A DNA stretch of 64,000 bases from assembly GCA_020747065.1 (NCBI GenBank), contig JAGMVK010000012.1, positions 1,674,001-1,738,000 on the forward strand, written 5' to 3'. The position numbers were made by a program, and so were the translations under genes. Below, in pieces: positions 57,777 to 64,000 of this stretch. The stretch's first letter is position 1. The number at the start of each line of letters is the position of its first letter. The stretch comes from Cadophora sp. MPI-SDFR-AT-0126 (lineage: Eukaryota > Ascomycota > Leotiomycetes > Helotiales > Ploettnerulaceae). Below the pieces are notes generated by a model that had not been told where the DNA came from, made no database searches, and saw only the letters and a list, made by a program, of their open reading frames with translations.

Positions 57777-59838
57777 ATGAGTAAAGTCATTGGAGACATT
57801 GAGGTGGCATTTGCTCCTGCCTACCATGAGCTTCCGAATATCTGGACGCCGTTTGGGAAAGACAAGACACTTCTACAGAAAGGCTGGGTGAAAGATGAGG
57901 GTCGGAAGCCATTACCGGTGGACATCATCTGGGAGAAGGACATTCCGATCAAAATGAGAGATGGTACAGTTCTGTACGGGGATGTCTTTCGACCAGATGG
58001 ACTTGCCCAAGACACCTTTCCGGCACTCCTACCGTGGAGTCCATACGGGAAAACAGGATCAGGTGTGCTGGAACCAGCTCCAGTGGAAATTTTGTCGACT
58101 TGCTGACGGTTGACATAGGGAAACAGACATTGGATATGTTCCCCTGGAGAGTAGGGGTTCCATACAACGCAACGAGTGGTTTGGAGAAGTGGGAGGCACC
58201 GGATCCGGCCGATTGGTGTGCGAGAGGATATGTGATTGTCAATGTTGACGCTCGCGGGAGTTTCAAGTCCGAAGGGGATTTCTTCGTTTATGGAACTCAG
58301 GTTAGAGAGGACACCTAGCTGCTGCATCAGATCTACTAATCAGAGTAGGAGGGTCGTGATGGTTATGATACTATCGAGTGGATTGCTTCTCAGCCCTGGA
58401 GTAATGGATCCGTTGGCTTGGCTGGTAACTCGTGGCTAGGAACATCACAATGGTAAGCCTATGTACACGTAAGGACGTTCTATTCTTGGTTCTTGGCTCA
58501 TGGTAAGTGCAGGTTCATCGCAGCGGAGCAGCCTCCACATCTCAAGGCCATCGCACCTTGGGAAGGACTAGGAGACTATTACCGAGAGTCAATCTGCCGC
58601 GGGGGCATTCCCGATTCTTCTTTTTGGGAAGCTTTGTTTCAATTTTTCGGAGGTAAGATTATTATATTCACGAGAATGAGTATGCTCAAATTATTCTAGG
58701 GGAGAACCAGAGGGAAGACGTTGCTACCATGGTGAAGAAGTACCCTTTGTGGAATGCTTACTGGGATGACAAGCGACCAAAGCTCGGCAACATCAAAGTT
58801 CCTATGTACGCCACTGCCAGCTATTCTACAGGCCTTCATACAGAAGGGTCTTTACGAGGGTACTACCTTTCTGCGTCTACAGAGAAATGGTATGTTTCAA
58901 CCATCAGCTGTCGAGCTTGAGTTAGTGACTTTTCGTCTGACGGCTATAGGCTACGCGTCACTCATACACAGGAGTGGCATGATCAATATCAGCCAGAAAA
59001 CGTAGACGATCTTCAAAAGTTCTTTGACCGCTATCTCAAAGGAGCGAAAAACGGATGGGAAGCCACACCCAAAGTTCGGGTCGCTCTCCTGGGCTACAAT
59101 CTACCCTGCATCGTCAATCGACCCTCGGAGGTATATCCAGAGGACAAATTCCTCCTAACGACTTTCCACCTCGATGCTGCAAACTATAAATTGTCAACAG
59201 TTCCACTTACCGAGCAGAATAGTGCCACTTATCATGCAGAAGACAAGAAAGACCCGGGAGTTACCTTTACTTATACGTTTGACCGGTACACAGAACTAAG
59301 TGGATTCTCCAAGGTTATTCTATTCATGTCATCAAAAGACCACGACGACATGGATGTCTATGTAGTGGTCAGAAAAGAAGACAAAGACGGGTATCCTCTC
59401 TACCACTACAATATCCCATTCGCAGACCTTTCCGAAGGTACGACGCCGGAGGACATCCCTCACCAGAACATATTCAAGTATGTCGGACCAAATGGAAGGA
59501 TTCGAGCATCGCACAGAGCAGTGAGCCTTGAGCCAGGCTTGACAGATGAGCAGAGAGGATCACTGACTGAAGGTTATGTCTGGCACGCACACGACGAAGA
59601 AGAAAAGATCGCACCTGGAGAAGTTGTCGAGCTCACCATTGGGCTGTGGGCTACAGGCATGGTTTTCGCTGCTGGGGAAAGCATGAGGCTGGAGGTCAAA
59701 GGGTCGCTTCCAATTGTACCAGAGTTCGAAGGATTGGACGACGCGATGGTGAATCATAATGTTGGAATGCACAGTGTGCATACGGGGGGGAAATATGATT
59801 CTGTTTTGAAGGTGTACCTGGCCCAAGAAAAAGATTGA
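57777..59838 (+). CDS. CocE/NonD family serine hydrolase (peptidase S15-like)
   Basis: Six exons (57777-58062, 58119-58300, 58349-58452, 58513-58652, 58700-58889, 58950-59838) give 596 residues, the normal length. The N-terminal alpha/beta-hydrolase part has RDGTVLYGDVFRP, the VDARGSFKSEGDF segment, the nucleophile motif GLAGNSWLGTSQW (Ser184) and APWEGLGDYYRE. The Asp/His partners are expected near the KVPMYATASY region and at H-T-Q-E-W. The C-terminal X-Pro dipeptidase jelly roll includes a VELTIGLWATGMVFAAGESMRLEV stretch. Relatives cleave esters and amides (bacterial cocaine esterase releases benzoate). No signal peptide is seen. An in-frame ATG-lacking extension upstream of 57777 is ignored. 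Confidence 0.9.
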
Positions 59839-60364
59839 CTCCTGTTGACTTGGTACCTTGGCGAGCAATAAGGATTTAAGGAATGATTCAGTAATCTCTG
59901 CACATGTATAATCATGAATACCGTTCGAAGTTGCTGGTACCACTACTGCTATAGCCCGCTTCTCTTGTTCAGATGGGAGTTTCACTAAACACTCCACGAG
60001 TGCCCCTCCCAGACCGTGTATGTCGACCTTTTGTGCGTTTTAGCTAGATGCCACTCTCTGCTCTATCTATAGCCCTTGATGTGCTCAAGTCCTTTAAAAT
60101 ACCGGGGTGTGTTCAGGAAAAGAATGTGTCGTCTTTTCCTTCGCAGAGGATATTCGCAGGGTATTGAAGATGCTATAAAAATATCTCGTGGCCTAAGGAT
60201 CCCCCTGAGTTATAGTCAGGACTCAGTTCATGCCAATTTATGTTCTCGAAGTGAACTTCGATAATCTTTTGAAAATTGTCAAAAGATTCACCAGTATATC
60301 CCTTCTTTTCAATTGCCTCTTGTTCTCGTTGTGCCCGTTGCTCAATGGTCTCTTCGTTATATCG
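59839..60364. other. Intergenic, no gene seen
   Basis: 526 bp between the convergent ends of the CocE-type gene and the ankyrin-type relic. No coding or RNA feature recognised. Confidence 0.5.
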
Positions 60365-63300
60365 CTAAAATTCAATCTTTGTGTAATGATTCAACTGCCC
60401 GGTTGGCCGTCTCCTACATGCCTCCAATGGCAATAGTGGAGGCAAAATCTCGTCAACGACTTGCCACCATGCTAACCAAAAATCGTCAAAACAACCACTG
60501 AATTTCGACTTTCCTCTTCTGAATTCGTGCAAGAGAATTTGTAGTTGCTTGGATAGCTCGGAGTCTCCTTCTCGCAACCGAGCCTTCTCATCCTTCGGCA
60601 TGAGCCCACTTTCCATATTTTCTGGGCATACATAGCCATTCTGGGCGCAGCAGGTAGGTGCCATTCCTAAGCGGTCAAAAAGTTGCAGTCGGACAATTTC
60701 ATCATAAATGAAGTTTTGTGTCTTTTTGCTCATTGACCAGCATGATAGCCACTTCCTCAGAATTTTAATCTTTCTCGTCATGTCAACGCCAAAACAGTGG
60801 TTTATACCTCCCGATTGATAGCTGCTGTCAGAGTGAGGGCAGCGCCACAAGAGATGGGTTGGAAGACACCCTTGCCCCCCACAGAAACACCGACAGCTAT
60901 CGGCAACGACGTGGAGGTCCTCTGGAATAAGCCTCGAATAACTCTTAATCATACGCTTGCTTACAAAATACCGAGTGCTCATAGTTGCTTAGTTCCCAGT
61001 GTGCCAATGCGTTGAAGAACAAAGGTGTTGGTAGTCGGGCGGACAGCCTGCGGGGATTTGCTCCGTGTTGAAGAAGCCAAGTAAAAATAGCTGGTTCTAA
61101 ATCAAACACTGCAGTCCAAGATTCAAGCATCCGGGAAAGTGGAGATCTCCCCTCAGAATCCGACAGGTCAAATCCAATGAAGCCGGCCTCTAGAATCACG
61201 TTGAACAGACTTAGGACACATGGCTGTCGGAACGCCTCAGGAGATGGTAGACTTGCTCAAAATTGTCTTCCAAGAGGCCACCGGCCATTACTGTGTTGTC
61301 GTTTTGCTCTTCAATGGTATAGACTTGTAACGCGAGGCTATTCAAAAAGGCCCTTCGCCGCTTGAACTCGTTTACTACAAGCTTGTGTATAACCAAATTT
61401 GAGGACTTCGCAGCAGACTTGAATATGCCCGGCCGGAGCGCATGTGAAAATATGGCTGTTGGGGAGGTGAGCAGGATGGTAAGGGATGCCACATCATCTC
61501 GTGTGAAAGCGAGCTCGATAGCACTTAACACATTGAGACCGATGGATACAGTGTATTCGAGCCCTTCTTTCCATCCTAAGGCAAGCTCAGTGACATCCAA
61601 TTCGGAAGCACGCCCCGTTTCCGGTGTCTCGTGCGGGTTGTCTTTTGGGAGCAGCCGCTGCAGGTTAGAGAAAGAACGACGTAGGATTGCGATAGTAATA
61701 TCACCGCATCCTAGCCCTACGATCTATTTAATATCACCTTTATTACACAAGTCCACAACGTGATAGGAGCATAGCTTAAAATGGAGGGTCACACTCACCA
61801 AGAGCATTTGCAGGATATCGAAGAAGGAGACTAAGGTAACTGGCGCGAGTTTTATGAAATGAGCACTCGGCAGAGACTAAATCTTGGAGATGGAGATAAT
61901 CTAGAACCCCATTATTGTAAAACTGGTCATAGAGAGGGAAGAATGTTGAGTGAACATCCGGTTCAATACTCTCGCCGCCAGATAGCTCGGGGTCGCCGAT
62001 TTGGTAGCTATTGGTGCAAATAGATCCATAGATGAGATATTCAGTGGCCGTGCGGTTCGTATCAGGCCGACCCCGATACCATTCTACTAGCATTAGTCGA
62101 GAAAAGCAAGGATAGGGAAAGTCAAACGCCTTGAGGCTGTCGATAATCTAGCCGTAGTGATATTGTCGCAGCGTGCGAATAAGTCGACTCCTGTGTGAAT
62201 AATCCAATTGAAAAGGGCTTCCAACGGTGGAAGAAAGTCAGCCCACTGGTGACCTAGAAGGAATTGTAATTTCACGAATTCCTAGCAGTTTTAGTCTAGA
62301 AAAGCAGTCGAACAAGTATACACACGGAAAATATCGTGCAGCCATTCTCATCAATATCCCATCCAGAAGCTCGTCCACCAGCAATTTCTCTGCTTATGTG
62401 GACTCCAAGTACCTCGAGCTGATAATACGTAGATGGGACATCCCATGAGAGTTGTTTTTCGTAGCCACCTTTGCTGTGAAGTACAATGCCAGGGGCTTGT
62501 CTAGTCCACTCTTCTATGTTGGCGCCGCAGGTTTCAGGGAAGTCGTCAAAAAGGCGGAAAATAGGGGGCGCCTTTTAGCCATCCTATAGAATCGTAGCGG
62601 TGTTACCATACTCCAGGCACCAGCACCTCGAGTGACGCCCAGTGTTAACTCCACTGAGGTCTTGAGGAATGGATAAAGGGTAGCAGCAAGGGAGTACTTC
62701 CATTCCCGACAGCCATACAGACGGTATGGACAGTCTGCTTCATGTTGCGCCCTCCTCTCGGATCTAAACCGCAGCCCCCACCAGCTTAAGGTCTTGTTGA
62801 TCTGATGCCTTGGAAGGCATTTACATGATGCGAGAGTTTGTTGGCCCCGATTTAGATTTGTCCAGGCATCGTTTAGGCGACTAGGGCACAACAGCTGATT
62901 CCGCGTCTGTCTCTGGAGCACGGCCTTATCCGCCTCTGTGAGCCCTACAACAGTAAGATAGGCCTGATTAGAGAGTTTCGAATTGTTTCCCATTATAAGA
63001 CCTAGCATCTCTTCACGGAAACGACGAAATTCTGATGATGTCACCGTATCCTGCTCTTGCATTATTGCCCTCATTTCTTCGTTCGTCAGGCCATTGTGAT
63101 CACAAAAATGAGTTTGGACCTCACCTCAGCTACGCTCTGCTCCAGTGACGAGACGTGAGTGGCTAGCGTGGTAACAGTCTTCCACGTCTCGTTACTGGTA
63201 TCGGATAGAGATGCTAGCTGGCGTACTGTGACGTTGTGTTGCTGGTTGATACTGGATTGCATGCTCCGGGTGTTAGTGTCAAGAGCGTCGAAGCGTATTA

Positions 63301-63870
63301 CCAAGCTAGAGTGGCTTTCATCTGTCTTTGAAACCAATGTTGCTTGCACCTCCAGAAAATCACGTCTAGTTCCCGGATAAGTTCGAAGTTCAGCCTATCA
63401 TTCTTCTGCAACATTTCCGTAATTGATGATTCCACGGTCAAGCAGACAACAGCCCTTCACAGCTGCTGCACCTTCACTTTTGCCTTGCCTTTTGCGCGAC
63501 TCGACACGCTATTTGCGTCTGTTGCCGCCCCTAACGATGGATTGTCTCCTTCTACTGCCAGATTCAATTTTGATTGAACCTCGTCCATGGTCGACCGCAG
63601 TTCAGTGGCAAGTTGGGAGATACGCGCGACCTGCCCAGCATTGAGGCTGAGGATTGACGCAGGGACTAACTTATCCTCTACGAGCGAGGCGCATAGGCTC
63701 TGTAGCCGGAGAGTGGACTTCTCAAGGTCGTTGAGTTGTATGCGCATCATGACTGGGACACATCGCAGGTCGCGAGCGAGTTTGACTGTTGCGATAAATG
63801 CCGTTGCAGCCTGTCCAACGATCTGCATACTGGCGGCGATCGCCCCGATTAGAGTCAAGGGGTCGGCCAT
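60365..63870 (-). pseudogene. PigL_N/coiled-coil/ankyrin-type fungal gene, decayed
   Basis: Starts with ATG 63870 (MADPLTLIGAIAASMQIVGQ), typical of the N-terminal domain found on many fungal STAND-like and ankyrin proteins. That exon can be spliced (63461 to 63365) into a coiled-coil segment (about 63360-63135). Further blocks follow on the same strand in changing frames: an ELTLGVTRGAGAW block near 62625, GHQWADFLPPLEALFNWI near 62220, LLQHGANPRRL (ankyrin-like) near 61060, and a Cys-rich tail DSCRCFCGGQGC with MAPTCC (60900-60640) ending at 60365. At least four frame changes (near 62570, 62300, 61770 and 61230) cannot be explained by introns I can find. Such genes are numerous and fast-decaying in filamentous ascomycetes. 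Function unknown; some N-terminal relatives take part in heterokaryon-incompatibility-type signalling. Confidence 0.65.
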
Positions 63871-64000
63871 CACGCTTGTACCGTAAGTTTGAAAACGAGA
63901 ACTGATAAAATGAATCTTAGATTTGACCACTGCATGAAATGCTATAATCTAAGAGAGTGAAGCAAACTTGATTTCTAAAGCACTAGTTCGAGAGCCCAAT
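63871..64000. other. Window edge, promoter of the decayed ankyrin-type gene
   Basis: 130 bp upstream of ATG 63870. An in-frame ATG at 63930 would add 20 residues. Nothing further can be said. Confidence 0.4.

Noticed and set aside
1..64000. tRNA, rRNA or CRISPR features
   Set aside because: I scanned for tRNA B-box-like GGTTCGA-NTCC with a matching acceptor stem and for regularly spaced short repeats. The only B-box-like hit (near 10193) lies inside the Copia pol linker and has no cloverleaf around it.

Overview
The window is nuclear DNA of a filamentous ascomycete (Pezizomycotina). The evidence is compact multi-exon genes with 46-100 bp GT-AG introns, fungus-specific families (Ssd1, Rds1-type ferritin-like protein, Zn2Cys6 regulator, PigL_N/ankyrin-type gene, fungal MBL-fold and CocE hydrolases) and an AT-rich block with the marks of repeat-induced point mutation (RIP). 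A plant- or litter-associated Leotiomycete is my best guess. That rests on gene style, not on a database match.

Layout. 1-2.57 kb holds the tail of an unknown gene and a frameshifted GH16 beta-glucanase gene. 2.573-20.576 kb is one AT-rich block that resolves into three nested transposons: a Fot1/pogo-type DNA transposon (matching terminal inverted repeats), split by a chromodomain Ty3/Gypsy element (222-bp LTRs), itself split by a long Ty1/Copia element (195-bp LTRs, perfect 5-bp target duplication). All three are full of stop codons at former Gln/Trp positions, and each LTR pair differs only by transitions. Both retroelements also carry a decayed reading frame on the opposite strand between pol and the 3' LTR, apparently with introns in the Copia case.

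21.9-42 kb is normal euchromatic sequence. It contains GLE1 (mRNA export), SSD1 (RNB-fold RNA-binding translational regulator with five NDR-kinase consensus sites), a secreted ferritin-like protein, a class 1A dihydroorotate-dehydrogenase-like flavoprotein with an Asp-Leu repeat insert, a small Thr-rich secreted protein, a four-segment membrane protein and a CE12 rhamnogalacturonan acetylesterase.

42.8-59.8 kb reads as a catabolic or detoxification gene cluster. It holds a broken alpha/beta hydrolase, a phenol-hydroxylase-type FAD monooxygenase, an Frm2/Hbn1-type nitroreductase, a cytochrome P450, an MBL-fold hydrolase, a second (salicylate-hydroxylase-type) FAD monooxygenase, a regulator with two C2H2 fingers plus a Zn2Cys6 domain, and a CocE/NonD-type serine hydrolase. 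No polyketide synthase, NRPS or terpene backbone gene is visible. Hydroxylation, nitro-group reduction and ester, lactone or amide cleavage under a local regulator suggest breakdown or detoxification of an aromatic compound; this is inference.

60.4-63.9 kb is a decayed minus-strand gene of the PigL_N/coiled-coil/ankyrin type. Several broken genes (GH16, alpha/beta hydrolase, this one) are broken by indels rather than RIP transitions, some in homopolymers, so consensus errors in the assembly are a live alternative to true pseudogenes.
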